From positions 134,407,501 through 134,471,500 of the forward strand of contig CM066324.1 of the NCBI GenBank assembly GCA_033807775.1: a stretch of 64,000 nucleotides of DNA, written 5' to 3'. The stretch is from Saussurea involucrata. Taxonomy: Eukaryota > Streptophyta > Magnoliopsida > Asterales > Asteraceae. Shown here piece by piece: positions 22,341-32,700 of the stretch (positions are counted from its first letter, which is position 1; every line of letters begins with the position of its first letter). The notes beneath the pieces are model-generated. The model had not been told where the DNA came from and made no database searches. It was given only the letters and a program-made list of their open reading frames with translations. Both the position numbers and the translations under genes were made by a program.

Positions 22341-23390
22341 ACCCCAAAATAGGTGGAACCAAAATTCAAGAAAATTTGACGAGAAATTATGGAGGATCGG
22401 TGCTTTGGTTGATAAGATCACTGAAAACAGTGAAGACATAATGGTGGCCCCTTTAACCATCATTCATATCCTGCAACTTTATGTTATGATTTTCCTATAA
22501 ACTATTTATAAAAGCAACACCATTAACAAAGCAAAACACACTCTCAAAGTCTCAATTATATATATATATATATATATATAAAACAATCGTTTGGAATCCT
22601 AATAACAATATCACTCAAATCATATTCATACAACAATTGAACACCCTACCTGTTGAAAAACCCTAGGGCTAGCAGACAATTGTTCGAAAACTCAAGGCAA
22701 CGGAATTATACGGTATCATAGAGACTTATAAAACAATCGTCATCAATGGTGAATATGTACCTTTTTCTTAGGGATCTTGTTAGCGAAGCAACAACAAGCG
22801 GAATCCTTGAAGGAGAAGCTTTAGGATCGATGAAGCCTTTCCGGTGGTGATGTGGTGGAAGTGAGAGTCTGTGGCCTGTGAAGAGGTGGCGGGAGTCGAC
22901 GGTGCGCCGGAGAGAAATTGGGGGAGGAATGTGGCCTGTTGCTCTGTGAGATGGGCTGAATAACTTTTTTTTAGATGTTGAGATGGGCATCGGCTTAAGA
23001 ATGGAGATGATCGAAAGTGGATAAATATTATTTTTGGACCGAAACTGAGCCCAAAATCGGTTAAATTTGTTTACCTCTCTTAATGGTTCAGAGGCAATCT
23101 TTGAATCGAGGTGAATCTTGTTTGGCAAAAAATAGTCTGTCTCTTAATGGTTCTAAGACCCTCTGAATGATTCTGTATATTGGACCTCCCTTAACCATTA
23201 AACGTCCTGATTTCATTCTGAACCATTACAAACAACCATATTTCACTTTAAACTATATCGTAAGAGCCTCTTAATCATTCTGCATCAAACCATTCAGCAA
23301 CTGCCAAGCAGCTGCCAAACAACCCCTTATTATAAAAAAACTAGTATCGTACCAATATTTGTACGAATCTTACCAATTTATACTTATTAC
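22340..23390. other. Intergenic stretch with a (TA)n tract and a MITE end
   Basis: A TA microsatellite is at about 22557-22582. The minus frame 22706-23128 has no recognisable domain and low-complexity Pro/Ser/Arg content, so I do not call it a gene. The segment near 23290-23330 (AACTGCCAAGCAGCTGCC then CAAACAACCCCTTA) looks like a Harbinger-type MITE end. Confidence 0.5.
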
Positions 23391-23394
23391 AAGA

Positions 23395-23592
23395 GATCAT
23401 GTGAAAAAGTGTAATTTTTGGTGAGAAGTGTTTTTAAACCGTTGATCACTTTTAATCAAATACCCTTTCATGAATCGCGGCTTAAAAAAGAATTAATATG
23501 GTGTATCTCGGTGCTTCTTATTCTAATATTCGTTCATTTTTCATCCAACGGTTGGTAACCACTTCTCACGTTTATCACCGACCCAACCCTTA
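23395..23592. mobile_element. GTGAGAAG TIR MITE, diverged copy
   Basis: Carries the family interior (GTTGATCACTTTTAATCAAAT, CATCCAACGGTTGGTAACC) and ends in CACCGACCCAACCC. Confidence 0.65.
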
Positions 23593-23702
23593 TACTTATA
23601 TCAATTATAATTGATTGGTAGTATCATATTAAATATATCAACTTGGTTGGAATATGATATTAGACTTGTAATACTATGATATTGACTTATTTAATTAGAG
23701 GT

Positions 23703-24067
23703 TAAATCAAATGAGAACCACAAATATGTTACAAACTCGTGATAACCCATATAAAAATAATTTTTTACATGATATTTTTTCATCAAATGCTAGAATTTAT
23801 AATTTTTTGATTCACATATATTTGTTTCATAATATGATAGTTTCATATGGATTTGTTTCACCATGCGAATATTTTTTACGTGTATATTTCGTTTCACTAG
23901 GTGAATCAAAAATAAATTTTCATATGTAATATTTTCACAAAGTGAACACGAACATATATGAAACAACATATTCAATCATAGTTTTGATGAAAAAAAAATA
24001 ATGTCAAAAAATATTTTTACATTGGTTCTCACGGGTACGTAACATATTTGTAATTCTCATTTGATTA
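23703..24067. repeat. Foldback AT-rich element
   Basis: Left arm AAATCAAATGAGAACCAC and AAATATGTTAC are mirrored on the right by GTAACATATTTG and TCTCATTTGATT. The interior has repeated GTTTCAT and ATATGAAAC steps. No coding capacity. From 24070 to 24860 I see only AT-rich intergenic DNA. Confidence 0.6.
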
Positions 24068-24862
24068 TCGTCATATTTAATTATATATTACTTTTTATCT
24101 TTTTAATATATTGAATATTAAACATTCATTTTAACCTTTTGTTTTAAGTATATAAATTGAAAGAATGGACTAATGGTGATTTAGATTTGAGGAATAACAC
24201 TTTGATCAGACCAAAAGAAAATAATATTCATAACCTGGTTGTATAAAACAAACAAAAAGGATTGAAGTATAATTTACAGGAATTTTTTTTTATACAATTA
24301 AAATTCGTTATAGGAATTCTTAAGGTTTTCAATGTATATTATGTATGTAATTATATATATACACATGTTTATTTACCGTACTCAATAAGTCAACGATATA
24401 ACGATTTAAATTAGGTTATATACTAAAAACTAAAAAGTAAAAACACTAAAAAGATAAGAAAATTCTAATATCACGTTACAGAAACCACACTTTAGACCAT
24501 GGAGCATCACATGCTTAACGTGGCGTGGAACACAAGCCTTGAGCCACGGAGGACCACAATAGTTGTCATGACAAGCCTTTTAGAACAATATGTATATCTT
24601 GCTCTACTCCGTGCAACAACGGATCTAGGATTTTTGGCGGTTAAAGTGGATCGAAGGTCCGCAAAGTCACTTAATATGTTTTTAGCCAAACTCCACCATC
24701 TCAAGAGGTTATTTTAAAGTTTTTTGTTTGATTTCTATAGATTTTTTCAGGTTTTTTGGTTGATTTTTTCGTTTTTTTGGTTGATTGCGATATAATTTTT
24801 CAGTTATTTGGTTATGTCCTTTATACTTCATAGGTTCCCCCTGATCGTTTCAAGATTTATAT

Positions 24863-26240
24863 GAGTAAATTACGGATTTGGTCCATGTGGTTTGTTCAAA
24901 ATTATAGATTTCGTCCATAAACTTCATTTATTATGGAAATGGTCCCCGAGCGATGCACTTTCCATTGGATTTGGTCCCTGCCCCTGACGTCCGTCCAACT
25001 ACTCCGTTAAGCTCGAGGGTATTTTTGTCTTTTCACTATTTAACCATTTTTCCTTTTCTTTTTTCCTTTTTTTTCTTGAAACTTCATCTTCCCCAACAAG
25101 AACATAAACCCTAAATTGAAGAACATGAAGAACACCATATTAATTAAATACATTGGAAACCACCATTATCATCAAAAAGTATAATCAAATCCATTGGAAA
25201 CTACCAAAAATCAAAAGTATAATCAAATCCATTGAAAACCACCAAAAATCGATAAATCCATAAACCACCAAAAATCCATTTGATTGTTCTTCAGAATCAT
25301 CTTTCATTCATCTTCCTCGCTTCAAAAACCCTAATCCTGCCCTTGATTGATTTCAATTCCTCCTTCTGCTCGCCAAAAATGGCTGCTTTTTATGCATCTC
25401 CATCTCCGGCGAAACACAGACCAGTCGACGAAATCAGAAGCATCGAGGGACGCATATCTTCATCCCTGAAATCGAAGCAGACCAGTCCATCTCTCTTCTC
25501 TCGATCTCTATCTCTTCTCTTGATGGCATCTGGATTTCATTGGGACTAAATCTCAGAAACAATCGATGGCATCTGGATCTCCATCTCTCCCTCCCTCCCT
25601 CCCTGCAAATCCATCGATGAAAACCTACAAATGCATCGAACTTGTATTAATCTGGTTTGGGGAAATCACCGACCGGGAGAAGGGCAACCACCCTCAGAAA
25701 CCTTTCTTCCTCTCACCGGTCTCATTCTCAGATCCAAACTCTCTGTTTTGGGTGGGTGTTTTCCATGCTTTGGGTCATCAAACAAAGAAGGAAATGGTGT
25801 AAAAGAAGTGGTGAAGAAGGATATTGGGAAAGAGGGTTCAGATGCACATCAATCTCATCATCATGTCAGTAGGGTTAGTTCAGTTAATAAACATCTTTGA
25901 ATTTTCATTTTTATGTATTTTTTTGGTTGGATGAGATGGGTTTTGTTAAAATTCAAGAAAAAGATGAAGATGAAGATTCAAGATGAGATGGGTTCATGTT
26001 CTTCATTAAGAAGATGAAGATTCAAGAAAAAGATTAATTTTAAAGAAATGTTAAAATTGAAAAAATTGGAAAAAAACATTTTGCCCTCACTTTTAACGGA
26101 TCAAATAGACGGACGTTAGGTCTAGGGACCAAATCCAATGGAAAGTGCATCGCTCGGGGACCATTTCCATAATAAATGAAGTTTAGGGACGAAATCCGTA
26201 ATTTTGAACAAATCACTGGGACCAAATCCGTAATTTACTC
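24863..26240. mobile_element. Foldback TIR element immediately upstream of the anthocyanidin synthase gene
   Basis: Long inverted repeats begin GAGTAAATTACGGATTTGG and extend about 160 bp (TTATGGAAATGGTCCCCGAG, GACGTCCGTC). They are flanked by TTTATAT on both sides (24856-24862, 26241-26247). The interior 25080-25930 is less AT-rich and contains gene-like stretches (for example MAAFYASPSPAKHRPVDE at about 25379, and repeated GATGGCATCTGGAT), possibly captured host sequence. No transposase is encoded. Similar inverted repeats with GGTCC text flank 30903-31345. Likely a MULE or foldback relative, though the 7-bp duplication is shorter than the Mutator norm. Confidence 0.75.
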
Positions 26241-26262
26241 TTTATATAAAGATAGAGAGGTA

Positions 26263-26462
26263 GGTGTCAACCTTCCTACCCAAACCAACCTTTTTTAGTC
26301 CTTTGACCGTTAGTCAACCACCAACCATATAAAAACAACAACCATGCCCCCACCCACCATTCTTCACCACCCTCCATTCTTTCCAATTTCACTATTTTTC
26401 CTATAAAAAACCGCCCCCCACAGCCACCAACAATAACCAAAAACAAAAAAAAAGCTTCAAAA
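26263..26462 (+). promoter_or_regulatory. Putative anthocyanidin synthase promoter with AC-rich MYB-type sites
   Basis: The 222 bp between the transposon end and the ATG contain AACCAACC (26283-26290), CAACCACCAACC (26315-26326) and a TTGACC W-box core (26303-26308). TATA-like boxes lie at 26327 (ATATAAAAAC) and 26402-26409 (TATAAAAA); the latter is about 55 bp before the ATG and is the likelier one. AC-type elements are typical R2R3-MYB targets in flavonoid genes. Site function is inferred. Confidence 0.5.
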
Positions 26463-28055
26463 ATGGTGGCAGTTTCAGCAAACACACGAGTTGAAAGCTT
26501 AGCAACAAGTGGGATTCACCAAATCCCAAAAGAATACATTCGCCCACAACATGAACTCCAAACCATCACCAACATCTTCGACGAACAAAATGACCAAAAT
26601 ACCCCTCAACTCCCCACCATCGACTTAAACAACATCCATTCCCACGACCCGATGACCCGACAAAGGTGTCGCGATGAGCTCACGAAAGCCGCCACCGAGT
26701 GGGGCGTCATGCACCTTGTCAACCATGGGATCTCCGGTGAGCTGATTGACCGTGTTAAGGCGGCTGGAGAGAGCTTTTTCAATCAGCCCGTGGAAGAGAA
26801 GGAGAAGTATTGTAATGATATTGGTTCGGGGAAGATTCAAGGATACGGGAGCAAGTTGGCTAACAATGCTTGTGGACAACTCGAATGGGAAGATTACTTT
26901 TTTCATCTCGTCTTCCCTGAGGAGAAACGCGATTTGAACGTCTGGCCGACAACGCCCGACGATTACATGTAAGTATGATACATACTACTAGAAATGACTA
27001 ATGGAGAATGCCGTCGGTTAAAGTCTCGTTTTTAGTTCTGACAACAAAATATGATTTCATAAGATGTCAAATATGTCTAAATATTTTTAAAAACTGTTTT
27101 ATAAGACTTAAGGTGGTGTTATAATAGAATTTTAGGACCGATTTAAGCATCCTAACAAGTTTTTAAGACAATTTGAAATAAAGTACCATATTATTTTTTC
27201 AAACAATGTCACATAAAATGACTAATAGGACAGTTTATTTCAAAAGTGTCTGAAAAAGCTTGTTAGGGTGCCCAGTAACATTCTATCAACTTATTGTAAC
27301 AACTTTGCATAGGGGAGATAGGCTGCATAATTGTTTGGTCCTATAAACTTAAGTCCTATAAAGCAATATATTATGACACTTAGACATATTTGACATCATA
27401 TTTTGTTGTAGTGTGTTCGATGTTTTAGTGTACGTTCAAAAAAAGGTTCATGTTTGAGTTTTAACACGAGAAATGAATGATCTTAAACAGCCCAGCAACC
27501 ACCGAGTATGCTAAGCAACTACGAGCACTCGCCACCAAGATACTCTCGGTTCTATCTCTCGGGTTGGGACTCGAGGAGGGAAGGATCGAGAAAGAAGTCG
27601 GAGGGATGGAGGAGCTACTCCTTCAACTAAAGATCAACTATTACCCAAAATGCCCTCAACCTGAGCTAGCACTCGGTGTTGAGGCTCACACAGACGTGAG
27701 CGCGCTCACGTTCATACTCCACAACATGGTCCCGGGCCTCCAACTCTTTTATGGGGGACAATGGGTGACGGCAAAATGCGTGCCGGATTCCATCATCGTG
27801 CACATTGGTGACACCATTGAGATCCTTAGTAATGGAAAGTATAAAAGCATCCTCCATAGGGGGCTTGTGAACAAGGAGAAGGTTAGAATTTCTTGGGCGG
27901 TTTTCTGTGAACCGCCCAAAGAAAAGATCGTCCTGAAACCGTTACCGGAGACGGTTTCTGAGGAGGAGCCGCCACTCTTTCCGCCACGGACCTTCCACCA
28001 GCATATGGAACACAAGTTGTTTAGGAAGAACAATGATATAGTCGATCCAAAATGA
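26463..28055 (+). CDS. ANS: Anthocyanidin synthase / leucoanthocyanidin dioxygenase
   Basis: Two exons, 26463-26968 and 27491-28055, sum to 1071 nt and 356 residues, the usual ANS length. ANS converts leucoanthocyanidins to anthocyanidins using Fe(II), 2-oxoglutarate, O2 and ascorbate in the cytosol. The N-terminal DIOX_N region includes WGVMHLVNHGI (80-90) and the ANS-type QGYGSKLANNACGQLEWEDY. The Fe/2OG fold carries AHTD with His235 and Asp237, His291 in SILHRGLVNKE, and Arg301/Ser303 (RIS) for 2-oxoglutarate. Tyr145 and Lys216 match substrate-pocket positions of the family. The single intron sits at the position typical for ANS and contains a CACTA-like MITE. No frameshift or missing catalytic residue was seen. 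A foldback transposon ends 222 bp before the start codon. Confidence 0.97.
26984..27413. mobile_element. CACTA-like MITE in the ANS intron
   Basis: Left end TACTACTAGAAATGACTAATGG and right end ATTTTGTTGTAGTG resemble CACTA termini (CACTACWAGAAA), with the first base of the left end changed. The arms share GACATCTTATGAAATC/ATGATTTC-like blocks and AAGTGTCTGAAAAAGC. No clear 3-bp target duplication. Confidence 0.5.
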
Positions 28056-28186
28056 TATAATAATCACCGGGTTTTATGTATTTGTATTCTGTTGGTATGA
28101 ACGGTGTTACGCGTTCATTTATCGGGTAATTATTCATATATGTTATCGTTACGAATAAACCCTTTTTTTCAATAACTTACCTCCGA

Positions 28187-28314
28187 TCAAGATCGCATTG
28201 GAATCTTCTCAAGTTGGATGGAACCGATAGTGAAGTTGTGACTTTTTTCTCGAGCTTCTGCGATCGTGGTACCGTTGATTCTGAGCCCAACGATCCCAAC
28301 TCCTATCCCCCTAG
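28187..28314 (-). other. Exon-like open segment of unknown identity
   Basis: Between an acceptor-like TTATTGCAG (28315 side) and a TGA at 28187-28189, one frame encodes RGIGVGIVGLRINGTTIAEA followed by a short Lys/Glu-rich tail. A strong donor-like GGAGGTAAGTT lies just beyond the stop. It is 130 bp downstream of ANS on the opposite strand. No neighbouring exons were found; it may be a stray exon of a broken gene or chance. Confidence 0.25.
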
Positions 28315-28384
28315 CTGCAATAACGATGGTTTAGAAGGCTTTACATAAGCAATATATATAGAGGGATAATAAATTGTAAACCGC

Positions 28385-28728
28385 TAAATGTGTGTAAACT
28401 TTTGGATTTCATAGGTTTTCTTGATGAAATTATTTTATGAAATTGTTTATTTTGATAAAAATGTTTCATATCATTCATTTCTTGATGAAATTGTTTCATA
28501 TATTTGTGTTTTTTTTTTTATATAAAACGAAAAATTTTCATCAAGTTTCATATGAATGAAAAATAAATAAATGAAACTACATAAAAAACACAAATATATG
28601 AAACAATTTCATCAAGAAATGAATGATATGAAACAATTTCATCAAAATAAACAATTTCATGAAAAAATTTCATTAAAAAACCTATGAAATCCAAAGTTTA
28701 CACGAAAAAAAGTTTACAAAATAGTGAG

Positions 28729-28730
<2 letters not shown>
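28385..28730. repeat. Foldback element with about 165-bp arms
   Basis: Left GTTTCATATCATTCATTTCTTG and TTTCATATATTTGTG blocks are mirrored by CACAAATATATGAAAC and CAAGAAATGAATGATATGAAAC, with ends near TAAACTTTTGGATTTCATAGG and its inverse. Predicted to form a long hairpin. No ORF. Confidence 0.8.

Positions 28731-28731
<1 letters not shown>

Positions 28732-28779
<48 letters not shown>
28732..28779. repeat. (TA)n(TG)n microsatellite
   Basis: Alternating TA dinucleotides run directly into TG dinucleotides, just beyond the foldback element. Confidence 0.9.
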
Positions 28780-28879
28780 AAATTTAGTACTTTTCATTCA
28801 TAAAAAAGTTACATTAAATTTGTTGTAAAAGCTTACCTCAAAAAGAAAACCTTGGAAGGATGATCACTTTTGATGGGTC

Positions 28880-29275
28880 ATCGTCTATTTGTTCGAGAAA
28901 TTGTCCAAAATAGCCGTTCCGAACCACTTTATAACCGCCTTTCTACTCGTTTAACCAATATAGCCAAGATTTCGCAACTGACACCTTTAGCAACTTGTGA
29001 AAGCTATTTCTTTTTTTTTATCAATTTAATATTCAAAAATAACACTTTAGCAAGTTGCTAAAGTAGTACTAGTGAAATATGATGTGAAAGTGCCATCTAC
29101 GCAACTTGCTAAAGTGCTACTTGCCAAGTCATCATTTCGCAAAAAGCACTTTAGCAACTTGCTAAAGTGTTACTTTATGAATATTAAATTCATAAAAAGA
29201 CAAAAGTTTCGCAAGTTGTTAAAGTGCTATCTGTAAAACCTTGGCTATTTCGGTTAACTGAGTAGAAGAACAAGT
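28880..29275. repeat. TIR element with repeated TAGCAACTTGCTAAAGTG palindromes
   Basis: Outer arms AAAATAGCC...TCTACTCGTTTAACC and GGTTAACTGAGTAGAAG are approximate inverses. Between them at least four copies of the near-palindrome AGCAACTTGCTAAAG occur. Non-coding, between ANS and the CIP7-like gene. Confidence 0.6.
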
Positions 29276-29740
29276 ATAAAATGAATTTGTGTGTGTGTGT
29301 GTGGGTATTTGGACAAATTCCCTACTTTTTAGATCCAACAGTTTGATAGGGGTTCCGTTGTTCTCCGCTTTTTCGGGGTTCTCCCTCTTGAACCTCGTAG
29401 TGAGGTATGCATAAATGTCATGCTAAAGCTATTCAGACCGATATCGAGACTGACTCTGGTCTGCTTTTACTCATTTGCCCCTATCATCTTTCTGGGCTTT
29501 TAAGAGCTTGTACAGGAAATGTTATTTAAAGCCAAGTTTGTAAAAGAATGTTATTAGATATACAAATTATATTACAAGCAAATCTTCAAAGGGAAAAGAA
29601 AGGAAGCAAATAACCATTACATGGTTATGCTATGCACACAATAACCAAAATTTACAAAACTATAAACAATGTGTTATTAGATTACCTGTTTGCTCACAAA
29701 TGGATCTTCTAGAAGCTTTCTGAAACCACTGAAGAGTTTT

Positions 29741-32700
29741 TTAACCCCTCTTGCCAAAAGATAGAAGCTTTTTGAAACCAATGAGAGCTTTAGTTGAGGT
29801 TCGAATATTGCTCCATTTCTTCCTTGAATTGCTTCTTTCTGGGCTTTCTTGAACAACAGTTTCATCGGTCACATGCTTTTCTTTAGCACCAATATCCTCA
29901 CTGATGCTGAAAGAAACGGAGTTTAATGCTTTTTTGGCTGACCCGTTATTACCGCCAGAAAGAGCTATATCTTCTTGGTGAACTGAAGATGCTTTCTTGT
30001 TGCTATCTGGTTGTGCAGATAATCCAATTCGAGCAACCCCGTTACCAATTTTCCTGATTGGAGATGTTCTAGGCAACTGCTTGGCATTAGTGAGAACAAC
30101 AGTTTTCTTCTTCGGTCCATTTGAATTCTGTAACCCAATATTCTTATCTAGATGTTCAACCTTATGTGGTTTTACTTCCCTTTTTCCAGCTCCAACTGTC
30201 CTTTGGGAATACAAAGAACTTGAAATGCCATTCTTGGTGATCACTTTCATAGATTTTTTACCAGGTTTTGATTCACCATTCTCGTTGGCGATCACTTTTG
30301 TAGGTTTTGATCCACCATTCTCGTTGGCGATCACTTTTGTAGGTTTTGATCCACCATTCTCGTTGGTGATCACTTTCGTAGGTATTTTAGCAGGTTTTGA
30401 TCCACCCTTCTCCTTGGTGATCACTTTTGCAGGTTTTTTACCATATTCTGATCCACCATCCTCCTTGGTCATCACTTTCATAGGTTTTTTAGCAGGTTTT
30501 GATTCACCATTCTCCTTGGTGACCACTTTCATAGGTTTTTTATCAGGTTTTGATTCATTATTCTCCTTGGTGGTCACTTTCATTGGTTTTTTACCATTCT
30601 CCTTGGTGGTCACATTCATAGGTTTTTTACCATTCTCCTTGGTGGTAACTTTTGTAGGTTTAGATTCAGTAGGTAACACCTTAGGATTAACCACACGTGC
30701 AGCTGACAGGCGATCGATGGTGGAACTCCGAATGACCGGCTTATTTGAAATTTGCATTTCTCGAGATGCAAGTTCAGTTTTTGGCTTGCCATTCTTGGCA
30801 CTTCTTTCAGCGATTCTTTTTTGACGTTGAATTAGCAATTCCTCCGTTTTCTTTCTTTTCTCTTCTTCCTACGAAGAAAAGTGACCAATAACATCAAAAT
30901 TACAAGAGTAAACTCTAATTTTGGTCCATGACGTTTCTGGATTTTTTGAAAGTGGGACCTATACTTTCATAAGTCACATTTTCGTCCTCAAAGTTCCAAT
31001 TTTGCTCTGAAAGTGGGAACCTGGCCTCTAACTCCGTTAAAAAGCTCCGTTAGAGCCGGGGGTAAATTTGTCCAACCATGTTTTTGTCCTCTTTTTGCAC
31101 TTCTTCTTTTGTAAAAAGCATCAAATCACAGGACCAACTTGTTGGTCCCCGTAGTTTGATAACTTTACACAAGAATAAGGAAAACAAAAAAAGTGCAAAA
31201 AGAGGACAAAAACATGGTTGGACGAATTTGCCCCTGGTTCTAACGGAGTTAGTGGCCAGGTCCCACTTTCAGAGCAAAATTGAAACCTTGAGGACGAAAA
31301 GTTAACTTATGAAAGTATAGGTCTAACTTTCAAAGAAATTCAGAAACCTCAGGAAAACGATAATGGGTACTATCTCATGGAATGTAATAGAAAAAAAAGT
31401 TGCAACTTTAAGTACCTTCTCTGATTTGCCCTTCAGTTTTGTTGTCTTGGTTCCTGTAGATTTCTTGCTTCTTGATATGCTATCAGATTTGCTTTTTCCA
31501 AGAGATCCAACTAAAGGTTTCGATTTTGCTTCAATGGTGGAACTTTTTCTCTCAAGGCCTTCCGTAAAATCCAGTTTTACGATCTTATCATTACTATTTC
31601 CCAACTCCATTTCTGGAGTCCAAACTGCCATAGCTTGTTGTCCAGATGTATCTCTTTCAAGCACTACGCACAGGTCGCTAGGCTCCCTGACACATTCAGC
31701 TTCAACCTTTTTCTTTCGAGAGTATGGAATCAGATTACTCTCTGAGACCATTAAAAAGTCGTGTGTCGAATCGGACAATTCATTTAAAGATCGAGCGTGA
31801 ACTGCCAAAGAATCGTCAACAAGAACATCTTTCGTACTTTCCATTAACTTGAAATGGTCTTCGAAAATGTCTTTGCTTTTCTCTTGGATATTATCTGGTG
31901 CACTTCCTGAAAACCAATCTCCTTCATATCCTTCAATGGTGGAAGATTTGGTGGCAATTTCAGGTAGATGATCGTTGTTTTCATCAAACAAATCTTTCTC
32001 TACGAGAATAAAAGAATCACTAGTATGAGGCTTTTTCACTTCCTTAGACACTTTGTCATCTGCTTCCTTCATTAGAAGGATCTGGAAGGTATCCCATTGC
32101 TGAGTTGTCACATTTTCGCCTTCGGGTTTATCTTCGACTGTCGTTCTATCAAGATCCTGGGTGACAGCACCATTTGAGGAAATTTCATCAGAAGTGATGT
32201 AATTAATGTTTCTAATTACAACCTTCCGCGATGAACTCAAATCACTTCCGGAACTAGAGTCACTCGAGTCAAAGTCACCATCTTGTTTCAACTCTAGTGA
32301 TCTTTTCGGTTGTGAGCGTTTTCCTCTTCTTCTGGAATCTTCCACATTTTGAGACCATGGAAGATTCCCTTGATAATGCGGAGGGCCCACCATATAGGGA
32401 GGCTGAAACATGAGGCCACTATGATAAGAATGCATATACTGAGGCAGATGACTTCCATCAACAGCATCACCATTCTGTTTTTTGGTAGCAAAATTACCAT
32501 TATGGACATTAATCCTAGGATCATCTTCTTCTGCAGGAAGTATGATTCCATCAGATGTTCCGAAATAGGAGTATTGTGAATGAGAGGACGCCTGCATTGC
32601 TGCTACCTCATCCATCCAGACTCTATCTTTACTCTTTGTATCGCACAATTCCATGAAATTTAAGCATGCTTCCCTGGTGTAAATGTAATGCTAGTTTAGT

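Noticed and set aside
22706..23128. 140-codon minus frame
   Set aside because: Low-complexity Ser/Pro/Arg composition, no recognisable motif, and it overlaps repeat-like sequence.
24499..24717. 72-codon + frame and overlapping minus frame
   Set aside because: Open on both strands over the same bases, no domain, AT-rich intergenic setting.
25280..25900. Several overlapping + frames (78-89 codons) inside the foldback element
   Set aside because: Three frames are open at once, an effect of composition. Possible captured exon sequence is mentioned, but no gene can be supported.
30616..30824. Frames opposite or shifted to the CIP7-like repeat exon, including a 275-codon + frame at 29997-30824
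   Set aside because: Antisense shadow of the Lys-rich repeat; the minus-strand protein has recognisable family motifs and splice continuity.
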